From: Candidatus Saccharimonadota bacterium
Lineage (GTDB): Bacteria > Patescibacteriota > Saccharimonadia > Saccharimonadales > UBA4665
Direction: 5' to 3'
Assembly: GCA_028286385.1 (NCBI GenBank)
Contig: JAQBRQ010000008.1
Span: forward strand, 1 to 37,935
Length of the DNA: 37,935 bases
The position numbers and the translations under genes are program-made. Of this stretch, positions 7,334 to 15,801 are shown piece after piece; position 1 is the first letter of the stretch, and every line of letters begins with the position of its first letter. A model generated the notes under the pieces. It searched no databases. It saw nothing but the letters and a program-made list of their open reading frames with translations, and was not told the DNA's origin.

Positions 7334-8365
7334 CTATTTTTTAAAGCGTTTACTAACATCGCCGACTTTTTGGGCCATGTCTTTGCGGGCGATCAGTATG
7401 CCGTTGGGCGTGTTTACGACCACGATGTTATCGAGCCCAATCACCGCAACTGGCTTGTCTTCATGGTTTTTAATAAAGGAGTTTTGAACCTCTTCGGTCT
7501 CAACCAGCCCATCAAGATAATTACCGGCGGTATCACTTGCTGCAGCTTTGTGAATATCCGAGAACGATCCCAAGTCCATCCAGTCGAATGACGCTGGTAC
7601 AACCAGTAAGTCTTCTACTTTTTCAATCAAGGCGTAGTCAATTGAGATGCTTTCGAAGGCCAGGTAGGTTTCGGTGTAGGTTTCTGGCTTGGCATTTGCG
7701 AGCTCCTGGTACTGGGCATACACTTCTGGGGCGTAGTTCTCCATGGCGTGCTTAAAGGTATTGACTGAGCCAACGAAATAGCCTGAATTCCAGAGGTAGT
7801 TACCGCTCTTGAGGTACGATATGGCCGTTTGGTGATCTGGCTTTTCTTTGAATGAATGAACGCTGAAGACAAACTTCTCCTCGTCGATCAGGTCGCCCTT
7901 CTGGATGTAGCCAAAGCCGGTCGCCGGGTAATCCGGCTCAATCCCAACGAGTACCAGGCTGTCATGGCTCTGAGAGGTCTCTGAGGCTACTTTAAAGCTA
8001 TGCTCAAAGCCACGCAGGTCGCGGATGTAATGATCGGCCGCCAGAAAGACGATTGGCTCGTCAGGGTCGTTATGTGCCGCAATATGCACCAGCGACGCTA
8101 AGATGCAGTTTGAGGTACCGCGCCTGGCAGGCTCAACGATAAAGGCTTCTTCCGGCAAATCAGACAGCTGATCACGAACGTGGTGAATGTGCCCTGCTTC
8201 GGTAGCAACATATATCTTATTGGTGAGCGACTTGGCTCGCTCATAGGTTCGCTGCATGAGCGACATCTCGTCGCCGTTAACTTTAAGAAGGTGTTTTGGG
8301 TAGTCAGGCGTGGAAAGCGGCCAGAGGCGCGTCCCTGAGCCCCCCGCTATTATTACTACAATCAT
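7334..8365 (-). CDS. manC: Mannose-1-phosphate guanylyltransferase
   Basis: A 343-residue nucleotidyltransferase making GDP-mannose from GTP and mannose-1-phosphate. The signature G-G-S-G-T-R-L-W-P lies at residues 8-16, with the L-A-A-D-H metal/sugar site near 110 and the F-K-E-K-P stretch near 165. It ends at the usual nucleotidyltransferase size and lacks the cupin phosphomannose isomerase domain of bifunctional ManC/AlgA enzymes, so mannose-6-phosphate must come from another gene. The ATG at 8365 is preferred over an upstream TTG because an extended -10 (TGCTAGAAT) ends exactly seven bases before it. First gene of a three-gene unit that should feed gmd/rmd at 28.6-30.5 kb. Confidence 0.92.
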   Translation of the reverse strand: MIVVIIAGGSGTRLWPLSTPDYPKHLLKVNGDEMSLMQRTYERAKSLTNKIYVATEAGHIHHVRDQLSDLPEEAFIVEPARRGTSNCILASLVHIAAHNDPDEPIVFLAADHYIRDLRGFEHSFKVASETSQSHDSLVLVGIEPDYPATGFGYIQKGDLIDEEKFVFSVHSFKEKPDHQTAISYLKSGNYLWNSGYFVGSVNTFKHAMENYAPEVYAQYQELANAKPETYTETYLAFESISIDYALIEKVEDLLVVPASFDWMDLGSFSDIHKAAASDTAGNYLDGLVETEEVQNSFIKNHEDKPVAVIGLDNIVVVNTPNGILIARKDMAQKVGDVSKRFKK

Positions 8366-8372
8366 TACTTCT

Positions 8373-8381
8373 ATTCTAGCA
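8373..8381 (-). promoter_or_regulatory. Extended -10 of manC, leaderless geometry
   Basis: The minus strand reads TGC TAGAAT, followed by seven bases and the manC ATG. With normal initiation about seven bases after the -10, the mRNA would start on the start codon. No convincing -35 is present at 17 bp. Confidence 0.55.
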
Positions 8382-8386
8382 AACAA

Positions 8387-8550
8387 TTAGATGTCTTACA
8401 CTAATGAATGGCCGTGTTTGTCACAACGCTCTAGGGTAACACACGATTTCGTTTATTGTATGCGCTTGGAATCACCCTTCTGTGGCAGCCTGTACCGCCT
8501 CCCAGCGCAGTGGTTGTTTTTGTTTTGGTTTTTTTGCTTGGCACAGCCCT
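8387..8550. other. Intergenic spacer between manC and a GT2 gene
   Basis: Both flanking genes are on the minus strand, so this spacer should hold the end of the GT2 mRNA. I see no convincing minus-strand hairpin with a T-run. The plus strand is T-rich at about 8514-8537, but no plus-strand gene ends nearby. No coding potential or RNA gene recognised. Confidence 0.4.
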
Positions 8551-9750
8551 TTAGCTGATCCTCCGCTTCATGCCGAGGATACTGACAAAAAAGGACGATA
8601 GAATAGTTTGGAAGCCCAGGAACACCAGGATCATACCTGGAATGACATAGCGCAAGGTATGACCATAATCCAAATCGCCAAAATCAACCACGTACCATTG
8701 GTGCACCGCTGCCAGCAAAAGCGCGAGGCCTACGGCAAAGCTTACGACCCCAAGACCAAGTCCCCGCTCAAGCGTAGCTATCGAGAAAAATCTATCGAGA
8801 CGAGTATCGGGGGGCATTAGCTTTTCATTGATGGCAAAAACTTTTGTGAAAATCGCAAACCACACCGCCTGATAGCCGCACAGTATTGCTAGACTGGCGA
8901 ACAGTGAGGTGTGCGCCCCAAACGTTACATCAGATACGTGTAGGTTCGACAACCCGGCAACAGAGCCTACCAGACCAAGCACAATTAGAAAAATGCCTGG
9001 GGTTAAGAATAGCTGACGAGGGCTGTACATCAGGAAGAATCTCAGTGTGCGCCAGCCGTCGCGAAACGTCTTAAGATGTGGCGCGTGGGCTTTGCGGCCA
9101 TCGGGGTGTAATGTAATCGGCACTTCTGCGATCTTAGCCTTTTCCAGGCTGCCTTTGATGATCATTTCAGTAGCGAATTCCATGCCCGTGCATTGTTGAT
9201 TTAGATCAACATAGAATTGCTTGGTGAAGCCGCGAAGACCACAGTAAATATCGTGTATCGGTGCATTGAACCAGCGGCGTGCAAAAAATGTAAACATGGG
9301 GTTCCCCCACCAGCGATGTAGAAATGGCATGGCGCCTGGCGCGACCGTTCCGCCACCACCCGGGAGTCGACAACCTTGCACAAGCTCATAGCCTTCACGA
9401 AGCTTATAGACAAACTTGTCGATCTCTAAGAAGTCATAACTGTCATCCGCATCACCCATAATGACATACTCACCGTTAGCCGCTGCGATACCGCCCATCA
9501 AAGCGTTGCCATAGCCCTTTTCTGTTACATCAACGACTCGAGCACCTAGCTTTTTAGCGATTTTCTGAGAACCATCCGTACTGCCATTATCTGCAACAAT
9601 TATTTCAGCTGAAATTTTCAATTTTTTTATAGATTCTTGTGCTTTGTGAATACAAACTCCCAGAGTATCTGCTTCATTCAAGCAAGGCATAACAATAGAT
9701 AGTTCAATAGTTGAAGTTACTAACTTCTCGGAGTTCTTAATGTCGTTCAT
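8551..9750 (-). CDS. GT2 polyprenyl-phosphate glycosyltransferase with membrane tail (GtrB/DPM-like)
   Basis: A 399-residue protein. Residues about 15-235 form a GT-A domain: S-I-V-M-P-C-L-N-E at the start, D-N-G-S-T-D-G near 54-60, and the metal-binding G-D-A-D-D-S-Y at 99-105. The rest holds four hydrophobic segments (about 245-395), as in GtrB- and dolichyl-phosphate-mannose-synthase-like enzymes that charge polyprenyl phosphate with one sugar. Upstream on the same strand are a GtrA-like gene and a large membrane protein. The three together look like a GtrA/GtrB/transferase module that decorates a glycan outside the membrane. Sugar identity is unknown. Confidence 0.88.
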   Translation of the reverse strand: MNDIKNSEKLVTSTIELSIVMPCLNEADTLGVCIHKAQESIKKLKISAEIIVADNGSTDGSQKIAKKLGARVVDVTEKGYGNALMGGIAAANGEYVIMGDADDSYDFLEIDKFVYKLREGYELVQGCRLPGGGGTVAPGAMPFLHRWWGNPMFTFFARRWFNAPIHDIYCGLRGFTKQFYVDLNQQCTGMEFATEMIIKGSLEKAKIAEVPITLHPDGRKAHAPHLKTFRDGWRTLRFFLMYSPRQLFLTPGIFLIVLGLVGSVAGLSNLHVSDVTFGAHTSLFASLAILCGYQAVWFAIFTKVFAINEKLMPPDTRLDRFFSIATLERGLGLGVVSFAVGLALLLAAVHQWYVVDFGDLDYGHTLRYVIPGMILVFLGFQTILSSFFVSILGMKRRIS

Positions 9751-9799
9751 TTACACAGTGCCCTTCTTGACTTAAATATATTCCGTTAATTTGATGCTC

Positions 9800-10210
9800 C
9801 TATTCATGCTGATGACGCCAAATAACGTACTTTGACCAGTAAAAATTCCAGCCGAGCGCGATTATGGAACTCACCGCTAACGCCACAATATAATTAAATT
9901 CTAGCACCTTTACGCAAAAACTTACCATTGCCGATATACCGATTATGGCCACCCAGGAACTGGCATGGAATTGCCAGAGTAGGCTCTTAATATTTTTACT
10001 GATGTGTTTGTGTTTGTATGTCCAGTGATGATGGAGCAGGAAGTTGGTGAATAACGACACTTCACAGGCGATTAGTTGAGCCATGAAGATCGGAAAGTTA
10101 ACTCCTTTATACAAAACAGTCAAAATTACAAAATTAATAGAGAAACCGCTGGATCCCACTACACAGAACCGTACAAAATCTGACTGAACTAGCTTGCTAG
10201 CTAACTGCAT
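9800..10210 (-). CDS. GtrA-like membrane protein
   Basis: A 136-residue protein with four membrane segments. The N-terminal F-V-R-F-C-V-V-G-S-S-G-F-S-I-N-F stretch is the GtrA signature. A mid-protein N-F-L-L-H-H-H-W-T-Y and a final W-N-F-Y-W-S-K-Y-V-I-W complete the pattern. It is the presumed flippase partner of the GtrB-like GT2 that follows it. A purine-rich GGTAGGG sits 4-5 bases before the ATG, so translation starts normally within the operon. It lies six bases after the upstream membrane-protein gene. Confidence 0.85.
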   Translation of the reverse strand: MQLASKLVQSDFVRFCVVGSSGFSINFVILTVLYKGVNFPIFMAQLIACEVSLFTNFLLHHHWTYKHKHISKNIKSLLWQFHASSWVAIIGISAMVSFCVKVLEFNYIVALAVSSIIALGWNFYWSKYVIWRHQHE

Positions 10211-10216
10211 ACGACC

Positions 10217-11452
10217 CTACCGCTCACGCCTTTGGACGTTTGGCGCAAACTGCTTTTTTCCCTTTGGCGCTGTGGGTGAAAGCGCTAGTTTTCCGATAAT
10301 GCTATCTAAGAACGCAACGGCGAGAATGACCATCCCTGGCCAGAATATCTTGAAATAGTGTAGCGTGCCGTACTTAATCGAATCTGGTGTACTTGCCCTG
10401 AATGATAGATAGAATATGAACGCTACACTTGTGGTCACAATAAACACCTTCCAGAACAACTTGCCTGTATTCCGTCTGAGCAGAATAACCGCTCCCGGTA
10501 TTGCAGCAATCACCCAGAACATGCTTATAAGCAAACCCCTGTCGTAGTCGATAGACCCCGCAAGCCTTGGGCTTACCAGCATGCCAAGCGAGGCATTAGG
10601 AACACGAGATAAATTGTAAGCACCAGCACCTTGGTCGCTACTTCCAACACCGCCGATGCCCAAGTGGTTAACATACGGTGTACGTAAAGGCGAACCAAAA
10701 TACTTGTAGTGCGAATACATAACGGGCACAATAAACAGGCCCATGCCAACGACCATAAATGCAGCGCTTTTAACCCATGGCTTGAGTGCGCCCCTGTATA
10801 AGGCACTTACCCCAAGAATTGTAAGCCAAAAAATATCGACATAGCGTGCAGCGAACGACCAACCTATAAGCAAGCCGACTACCAATGCGTGCCAGCGGGT
10901 TACTTTCTTTGCGGTGGCAGCAAGTAGGATTACAGCCATGGCCAGTAGGCAAATTGTGCTATTCCACGGTATGTCTACATAGTTAATTAGTGGCGTGGCA
11001 AACACCAGCCCAAACCCAGCCAACCACCCAGCGAGCGGAGATATAAAATGCTTGGCTGCTTTGTACACCGCAAATACCGTAAACAAAAAGGTTGCGAAGT
11101 TAAAAAATACGAATGGATCCGAATGAATACCAAGCCACAAGAATGGAACGGCAACCAATGGGTAGCCAATGCCGTATGTATATGTCTCATGAAGGCGCTG
11201 GAAATCAAAGTTTGCAAGCGTTTGGGCGAGCCTGAGATATTGGCTCTGGTCGTAGTAGCCAAACCAGCCTGCTTCATAGAGCGCCTTATCGTTAAGCCCT
11301 ATAAAGCTAAAAACGCCGGCTGGCCGCGCAGGATCTGTTAGGTAATAAAAGAAGAAGTATGCCGCAGAAGACAGTAACAGCATAACCAGTACCGGGTCTT
11401 TTTTGAGTGTCAATTTTGCTCGACTTATGTAGCTTATGTAGCGTAAAAACAT
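10217..11452 (-). CDS. Polytopic membrane protein, GT-C glycosyltransferase-like
   Basis: A 411-residue protein with about ten hydrophobic segments. A large first loop contains G-W-F-G-Y-Y-D-Q-S-Q-Y-L, an aromatic/Asp-rich stretch like the catalytic first loop of GT-C enzymes that use polyprenyl-phosphate-sugars. Y-G-I-G-Y-P and R-Y-V-D segments follow. It is first in the operon before GtrA- and GtrB-like genes, the position expected for the enzyme that places the flipped sugar. I do not recognise a specific family, and assignment to GT-C rests on topology and context. TATAAT at 11481-11486 (minus) lies 28 bases before the ATG. Confidence 0.65.
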   Translation of the reverse strand: MFLRYISYISRAKLTLKKDPVLVMLLLSSAAYFFFYYLTDPARPAGVFSFIGLNDKALYEAGWFGYYDQSQYLRLAQTLANFDFQRLHETYTYGIGYPLVAVPFLWLGIHSDPFVFFNFATFLFTVFAVYKAAKHFISPLAGWLAGFGLVFATPLINYVDIPWNSTICLLAMAVILLAATAKKVTRWHALVVGLLIGWSFAARYVDIFWLTILGVSALYRGALKPWVKSAAFMVVGMGLFIVPVMYSHYKYFGSPLRTPYVNHLGIGGVGSSDQGAGAYNLSRVPNASLGMLVSPRLAGSIDYDRGLLISMFWVIAAIPGAVILLRRNTGKLFWKVFIVTTSVAFIFYLSFRASTPDSIKYGTLHYFKIFWPGMVILAVAFLDSIIGKLALSPTAPKGKKQFAPNVQRRER

Positions 11453-11480
11453 TTACACTAACAGTAAAGAAATTTGGACT

Positions 11481-11486
11481 ATTATA
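11481..11486 (-). promoter_or_regulatory. -10 element (TATAAT) of the GT-C-like gene
   Basis: A perfect TATAAT on the minus strand, preceded by TG, 28 bases before the ATG at 11452. It shares a 87-base divergent spacer with the plus-strand promoter at 11520. No clear -35. Confidence 0.5.
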
Positions 11487-11519
11487 CAAGTCTCCCGACT
11501 GGACAAAACTCTTGTTAAT

Positions 11520-11528
11520 TGCTATTAT
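11520..11528 (+). promoter_or_regulatory. Extended -10 of the exported Ig-like protein gene
   Basis: TGC TATTAT ends 11 bases before the ATG at 11540, giving a leader of roughly four or five bases. No Shine-Dalgarno sequence fits in that space. Confidence 0.5.
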
Positions 11529-11539
11529 TAGTAGTGATT

Positions 11540-12109
11540 ATGGTAAAAATAAAAAAACAATCCAAGCTTAATAAAAAAATACTACTCTTAGCCCTTATCG
11601 TGATAGCGATCGCGGGTGGTGGCTTCTACGCGAAGCTCGGAAGCGACAATAAGGTTGAGTCTGCAAAAAATACTGCGGAGAAGCAGAAAATAAACTATGA
11701 CCCTCCTACCGCTGAAGACAACAAGCGCGTTGATGACAACAAACAAAGAATTGTAAACCAGCAACAGCAACAAGGAGCACAGACTCCCCAAGACACAACC
11801 ACAAAAAAATCTGTTACTCCTATTATTAGCTACGCCGAACAAACCCAGGCGGGTGGAAATATTGAAGTCGGTGGTCGTGTTAGTGGTGTGTTCGAAGATG
11901 GTGGTACTTGCACAGCAACTTTCACCCAAGGGAGCAAAACATTTGTAAAATCCTCTACTGGCGTAAAAAACGTCAGTGATGTTGCGTGTCCCGCACTCAG
12001 CGCAGCATTTTCTGAATTCTTGGCGACTGGATCATGGAGTGTCACGCTCAGCTATGCTTCGTCCACGGCAACAGGGTCATCCGCTGCACGAATCGTGGAG
12101 GTACGCTAA
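11540..12109 (+). CDS. Membrane-anchored exported protein of unknown function
   Basis: A 189-residue protein from the ATG at 11540; a seven-codon upstream extension would lie inside the promoter. A lysine-rich start is followed by one hydrophobic segment (about residues 10-30) with no obvious cleavage site, so it is probably an inside-out anchor. Next comes a Gln/Asp/Asn/Thr-rich low-complexity linker (about 35-90) and a compact C-terminal domain with alternating beta-strand pattern and two cysteines (G-G-T-C-T and D-V-A-C) that could form a disulfide outside the cell. The fold may be immunoglobulin-like (inference). It is three bases upstream of the lectin-like gene, so the two products may work together at the surface. 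Confidence 0.7.
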   Translation: MVKIKKQSKLNKKILLLALIVIAIAGGGFYAKLGSDNKVESAKNTAEKQKINYDPPTAEDNKRVDDNKQRIVNQQQQQGAQTPQDTTTKKSVTPIISYAEQTQAGGNIEVGGRVSGVFEDGGTCTATFTQGSKTFVKSSTGVKNVSDVACPALSAAFSEFLATGSWSVTLSYASSTATGSSAARIVEVR

Positions 12110-12112
12110 ACT

Positions 12113-13825
12113 ATGAAGAAACTTTTACTCATCTTATTGCTGACTCTTAGCATAACGGTAGTCGCCACACCCCCACAGGTCGCAAATGCATTATCAGGGT
12201 CCGAATTCCAGGCAGGTCGAATTATGGATGACGGTGTATTCTTTAATTCCAACGGTATGGATGTAGCAACAATTCAGGCATTCCTGAACAGCAAAGTGCC
12301 AAGCTGCGATACCAATGGCGCACAGGCCTACGGCGGCACAACTCGTGCTGCCTACGGCGCTTCTAAAGGGCATCCTGCCCCATACACTTGCCTGCGCGAC
12401 TACAGACAAGAAACACCCTCAAAAGCGTCGGAATCTGGCCTCTGCAACTCATATGTTGGCGGCAACAAAAGTAGTGCCCAGATAATCTACGATATTGCTC
12501 AAAGCTGTGGCATAAGCCCCAAAGCTTTGATCGTATTACTAGAAAAAGAGCAGTCACTGGTAACTGACGATTGGCCGTGGGACACGCAGTATCGCAGCGC
12601 GACAGGCTATGGCTGTCCCGATACGGCTCCATGTGACGCTGAGTACTACGGATTTTTCAATCAAGTTTACAGTGCTGCCAGGCAGTTCAAGCGTTATAGC
12701 CGAGATGCCAGCTTATTTAGCTACCGCAGCGGCCGGAACAACTATATCCAATACAGCCCAAATGCGGCGTGCGGTGGCAGTGACGTGTACATTTACAACC
12801 AAACTACAGCTGGACTATACAACTACACTCCCTATCAGCCAAACGCATCCGCTCTTAGCAACCTAAACGGAGCTGGTGATGCCTGTGGAGCTTATGGAAA
12901 TCGTAATTTCTGGCGTATATACACCGAGTGGTTTGGCTCGACATTTGGACCAACAAATATTGTTGATAGCCCTGCTACTGTAAGCTGGGCAAGCGGCAGA
13001 CTCGACACACTAGTTCGCGGTGCCGACGGCGCACTTTGGCAAAAAACCTATGATGCAGCAGACGGTGGATGGAAGCCTTGGGCAAAAGTTGGCGGAACGA
13101 TTAGCTCAAGCCCTGCAGTGACTACCTGGGGAGCAGGTAGGCTTGACGTCTTTAGCACCAATTCATCAGGCGAATTGCAGCACAACTGGTATGGCGCGGG
13201 GGCATGGCATAGCTGGGAGTCTCTTGGCAGCCCGGCCCCAGGAATTTCACTTGTCTCAGCACCAGGCGCCGTAAGTTGGGCAAATGGCCGAATTGATATC
13301 TTTGGGCGTGGCAGCGACGGAGTCTTGTGGCAGAAATGGTACGACGCTAATGCCGGCGGGTGGCAACCTTGGGCAAGGCTTGGAGGTGTTCTTAATTCAG
13401 CACCTACAATTACGAACTGGGGTGTTGGCCGCTTAGACCTGTTCTCGATTGGGCCAGCTGGTGACCTGCAGCACTACTGGCACTCCAATGGCTGGCGAAC
13501 CTGGGAGTCATTAGGGACGCCAGCACCTGGCATAAAACTCACCTACGCACCAGGCGCCGTAAGTTGGGCAAATGGCCGAATTGATATCTTTGGGCGTGGC
13601 AGCGACGGAGTCTTGTGGCAGAAATGGTACGACGCTAATGCCGGCGGGTGGCAACCTTGGGTACGATTTGATGGAGTCTTGGACTCAGCGCCAACAGTTA
13701 CCTCGTGGCAACCTGGACGCATAGATCTGTTCTCTAAGGGCCCTGCAAATGATTTACAACACTACTGGCACTCCGATGGCTGGAGCACTTTTTGGGAATC
13801 CTTCGGTAAGCCTAACTCCAACTAA
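12113..13825 (+). CDS. Secreted protein: putative muralytic domain plus six-blade lectin-like propeller
   Basis: A 570-residue protein with a signal peptide (K-K hydrophobic core, cut probably after A-N-A near residue 26). Residues about 27-280 form a Cys-containing domain beginning F-Q-A-G-R-I-M-D-D; the segment C-G-I-S-P-K-A-L-I-V-L-L-E-K-E-Q-S recalls the helix with catalytic Glu in lysozyme-like transglycosylases. From about 285, six 48-residue repeats alternate between type A (L-W-Q-K-W-Y-D-A, G-G-W-x-P-W) and type B (L-Q-H-Y-W-H-S, W-E-S-L-G), resembling PLL-type lectin propellers (DUF346). Two A repeats are DNA-identical over 115 bp. Likely cell-wall or host-surface binding. The enzymatic role is inference from weak motif similarity. 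Confidence 0.8.
   Translation: MKKLLLILLLTLSITVVATPPQVANALSGSEFQAGRIMDDGVFFNSNGMDVATIQAFLNSKVPSCDTNGAQAYGGTTRAAYGASKGHPAPYTCLRDYRQETPSKASESGLCNSYVGGNKSSAQIIYDIAQSCGISPKALIVLLEKEQSLVTDDWPWDTQYRSATGYGCPDTAPCDAEYYGFFNQVYSAARQFKRYSRDASLFSYRSGRNNYIQYSPNAACGGSDVYIYNQTTAGLYNYTPYQPNASALSNLNGAGDACGAYGNRNFWRIYTEWFGSTFGPTNIVDSPATVSWASGRLDTLVRGADGALWQKTYDAADGGWKPWAKVGGTISSSPAVTTWGAGRLDVFSTNSSGELQHNWYGAGAWHSWESLGSPAPGISLVSAPGAVSWANGRIDIFGRGSDGVLWQKWYDANAGGWQPWARLGGVLNSAPTITNWGVGRLDLFSIGPAGDLQHYWHSNGWRTWESLGTPAPGIKLTYAPGAVSWANGRIDIFGRGSDGVLWQKWYDANAGGWQPWVRFDGVLDSAPTVTSWQPGRIDLFSKGPANDLQHYWHSDGWSTFWESFGKPNSN
13259..13373 (+). repeat. 115-bp exact direct repeat, copy 1
   Basis: Identical at every base to 13547-13661, 288 bp (96 codons, two propeller repeats) downstream. 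It encodes most of the second type A blade. The flanking bases differ on both sides. Confidence 0.95.
13547..13661 (+). repeat. 115-bp exact direct repeat, copy 2
   Basis: Second copy of the sequence at 13259-13373, encoding most of the third type A blade. Synonymous positions are also identical, while the type B blades between them have diverged, so copying or gene conversion is recent. Confidence 0.95.
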
Positions 13826-14574
13826 TCTACGTACGTACGGCGAATACGGTTAGAGAGGATGCGTGCGAGTTCCTGGAGCGACTTGAATGAGTTAGCAAAC
13901 ATACCCTCTACAAAGGTACCCTCGGGCACCGAAACCCAGTCATTCACGCGGTAACTGGTGATTTTTAAATTATTAGCCTTGGCGATTGCCAGAACTTCCA
14001 TGTCAAAACCCCACCCCATAATGGTAAGTTTCGAAAAGCAGAGCTGGGCAGCATCATGCGAAAATAACTTGAAACCACATTGCGAGTCTTCCACCCATAC
14101 CCCGCCAGCTACTCTAAATAATAAGTTTCCTCCGTTTGAGATTAAACGTCTGATAGGGTTTGGGTGGTGTTTACGCAGGTTACGAGTCGCTATAACCACG
14201 TCAGAACCTTTTAGGTATGCACTATAAAATTTAGGCAAATACTTGAGTGGCGTAGCCAGATCTGCATCCATAAAAATAATCGCCGCGCCTTGTGCACGAA
14301 CCATACCATATTGGACGTCGCGCCCCTTGCCCACTTGTTTGCCGGGCTTGAGAAGCTTGAGGTCTGTAAATTGCTTCTGCTTAGCCAGCACGATTTCGTG
14401 GGTTTTGTCGGTTGAATTCGCCGACACTACCAACACCTCGACGGTCTTACCATTAAGCGCAACGTCTGACTTTAGAAATACCGATAGCTCGTCAAGAGTC
14501 TTCCCAATGCGCTTTTCTTCTCGGTAAGCAGGTACGATAACCGTAAGGTCAGGCTGTGCTTGTGTTTGTTGCAT
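13822..14574 (-). CDS. GT2 glycosyltransferase, ALG5/DPM1-like
   Basis: A 250-residue GT-A enzyme without membrane tail. It has V-I-V-P-A-Y-R-E-E at the start, G-K-G-R-D-V-Q-Y-G-M, the metal motif M-D-A-D-L-A-T-P (Asp103, Asp105) and D-S-Q-C-G-F-K-L-F near 163-171. The last two are hallmarks of the dolichyl-phosphate glucosyltransferase (ALG5) group, which loads a sugar onto a polyprenyl phosphate carrier. The start overlaps the end of the GtrA-like gene by 26 bases, so the pair is translationally linked and probably charges and flips the same lipid-sugar. Its stop overlaps that of the convergent lectin-like gene by four bases. Confidence 0.88.
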   Translation of the reverse strand: MQQTQAQPDLTVIVPAYREEKRIGKTLDELSVFLKSDVALNGKTVEVLVVSANSTDKTHEIVLAKQKQFTDLKLLKPGKQVGKGRDVQYGMVRAQGAAIIFMDADLATPLKYLPKFYSAYLKGSDVVIATRNLRKHHPNPIRRLISNGGNLLFRVAGGVWVEDSQCGFKLFSHDAAQLCFSKLTIMGWGFDMEVLAIAKANNLKITSYRVNDWVSVPEGTFVEGMFANSFKSLQELARILSNRIRRTYVD

Positions 14575-15058
14575 CTAGTAGTTCCTCGGCAGTTGATCTT
14601 TTAAATACGAACCATCTATACCCATTATAGTTCCAAATCATCGCTACGACAGCTCCTATGGCCGTACTGAGGTTAATATCCACAAAGCTTTGACTCAATA
14701 CTAAGCCGGTAATAGCATGGGCAAGGTCGATCAGCGGCTGCTCACGACCATCAAGCAGTTTTAAGCTTAAAAGATATACGCTGTTGAGAACAATAATAGT
14801 ACCGCTAATTGTGACAACTACAAATGGTATAGCTTGTTTATGTGCCTTTTTGGTCTTATCGGCAAAAACAAAATTGCGGTTCATGAAAAAGCTAAACATT
14901 AGCGCACACGATGTGGCAACAATACTAGCAACTATCTTGCTAGAGTTAAAGGCATAAAAAACTATGTTCAGTACGCCAAAACTAATTAATGCGTTACTCG
15001 TACCTACAACAGCGAAGCGCAAAACTCTTTTTTGCGCAAGTCTAAGTATTAGCTTCAT
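14549..15058 (-). CDS. GtrA-like membrane protein
   Basis: A 169-residue protein with four membrane helices. It shows the GtrA opening L-R-F-A-V-V-G-T-S-N-A, a central F-F-M-N-R-N-F-V-F and a final W-N-Y-N-G-Y-R-W-F-V-F. A loop of about 25 residues between helices 3 and 4 makes it longer than the other two copies here. It is the flippase candidate for the product of the overlapping ALG5-like GT2. The ATG overlaps the stop of the upstream methyltransferase gene by four bases. Confidence 0.87.
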   Translation of the reverse strand: MKLILRLAQKRVLRFAVVGTSNALISFGVLNIVFYAFNSSKIVASIVATSCALMFSFFMNRNFVFADKTKKAHKQAIPFVVVTISGTIIVLNSVYLLSLKLLDGREQPLIDLAHAITGLVLSQSFVDINLSTAIGAVVAMIWNYNGYRWFVFKRSTAEELLDATNTSTA

Positions 15059-15789
15059 TTTTTGCGCAAACTTGTAATTACAGATGTACCCGCTGGAAAG
15101 CGAACAAAGTTATGAAATTTTGCCTCTACATAGAGGAGTTGCGAAAACAGAGTGTTAACCCAATTTGGCACATCAACATAGGATGTCTCTGAGTCAGCTT
15201 TGCGACCGGATAGCTTATGTAAAGTTCGGAAGCCTACCACTAAAGGCAGCGAGAAGGCAATAGCGTACGATAATCGCCCAGGGGTCAGGCCAGCTGCATT
15301 AGCTGTGCGCTTTAGCAGACGAGTCGTATAACGGCGCTGGTGGTGGAGCGATACGTCATGCTCGCCCCATAGCCACTGGTAAGCTGGCACAGTGATGATG
15401 ACTGCACCATCAGACGTCAGCACTCGATGCCACTCCTTGAGAGCTTGCTCATCCTCTTTAATATGCTCAAGTACGTCAAAGGCCACAACCAGATCATATG
15501 ACTCATCTTTGAACGGTAATGCTATGTCATTGACCTTCTTAATGCGACTGTAGCCGAGCTGTTTCATGAAGGCGATAGCGTCGTCAGAGATATCAATGTT
15601 GTCCACGACACCGTATTTTTCCAGAAGTGCTAATGTCCCTCCTGTTCCACAACCAACGTTGAGAATTTTTACATTCTTTTTACCATTTGTTGCCTTCTGT
15701 AGATAAGTTTCGATGATGCGAAGCCGCCCTAGGTGCCACCAGTATGTTGACTCTCTCTCGGCCATAGTTGCATACTCGATTTTTTGCAT
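15055..15789 (-). CDS. Class I SAM-dependent methyltransferase
   Basis: A 244-residue methyltransferase. Motif I is N-V-G-C-G-T-G-G-T (residues 44-52), motif II has N-I-D-I-S near 67, and D-L-V-V-A-F-D-V-L-E-H-I near 105-116 is the post-motif of Methyltransf_11/Ubie-type enzymes. The C-terminal part has H-H-Q-R-R-Y-T and a hydrophobic stretch, a layout common in glycan-cluster methyltransferases. It sits between a large membrane protein and the GtrA/GT2 pair in one minus-strand operon, so a lipid-linked sugar or its precursor is a plausible substrate (inference). GGAGG lies five or six bases before the ATG. Confidence 0.85.
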   Translation of the reverse strand: MQKIEYATMAERESTYWWHLGRLRIIETYLQKATNGKKNVKILNVGCGTGGTLALLEKYGVVDNIDISDDAIAFMKQLGYSRIKKVNDIALPFKDESYDLVVAFDVLEHIKEDEQALKEWHRVLTSDGAVIITVPAYQWLWGEHDVSLHHQRRYTTRLLKRTANAAGLTPGRLSYAIAFSLPLVVGFRTLHKLSGRKADSETSYVDVPNWVNTLFSQLLYVEAKFHNFVRFPAGTSVITSLRKK

Positions 15790-15801
15790 GTATTCCTCCG
15801 C

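Noticed and set aside
8514-8537. Plus-strand T-rich stretch as a terminator
   Set aside because: No good hairpin precedes it and no plus-strand gene ends nearby.
12965-13800. Tandem repeats as a CRISPR array or mobile element
   Set aside because: The repeats are in frame, encode propeller blades, and have no spacers, terminal inverted repeats or transposase.
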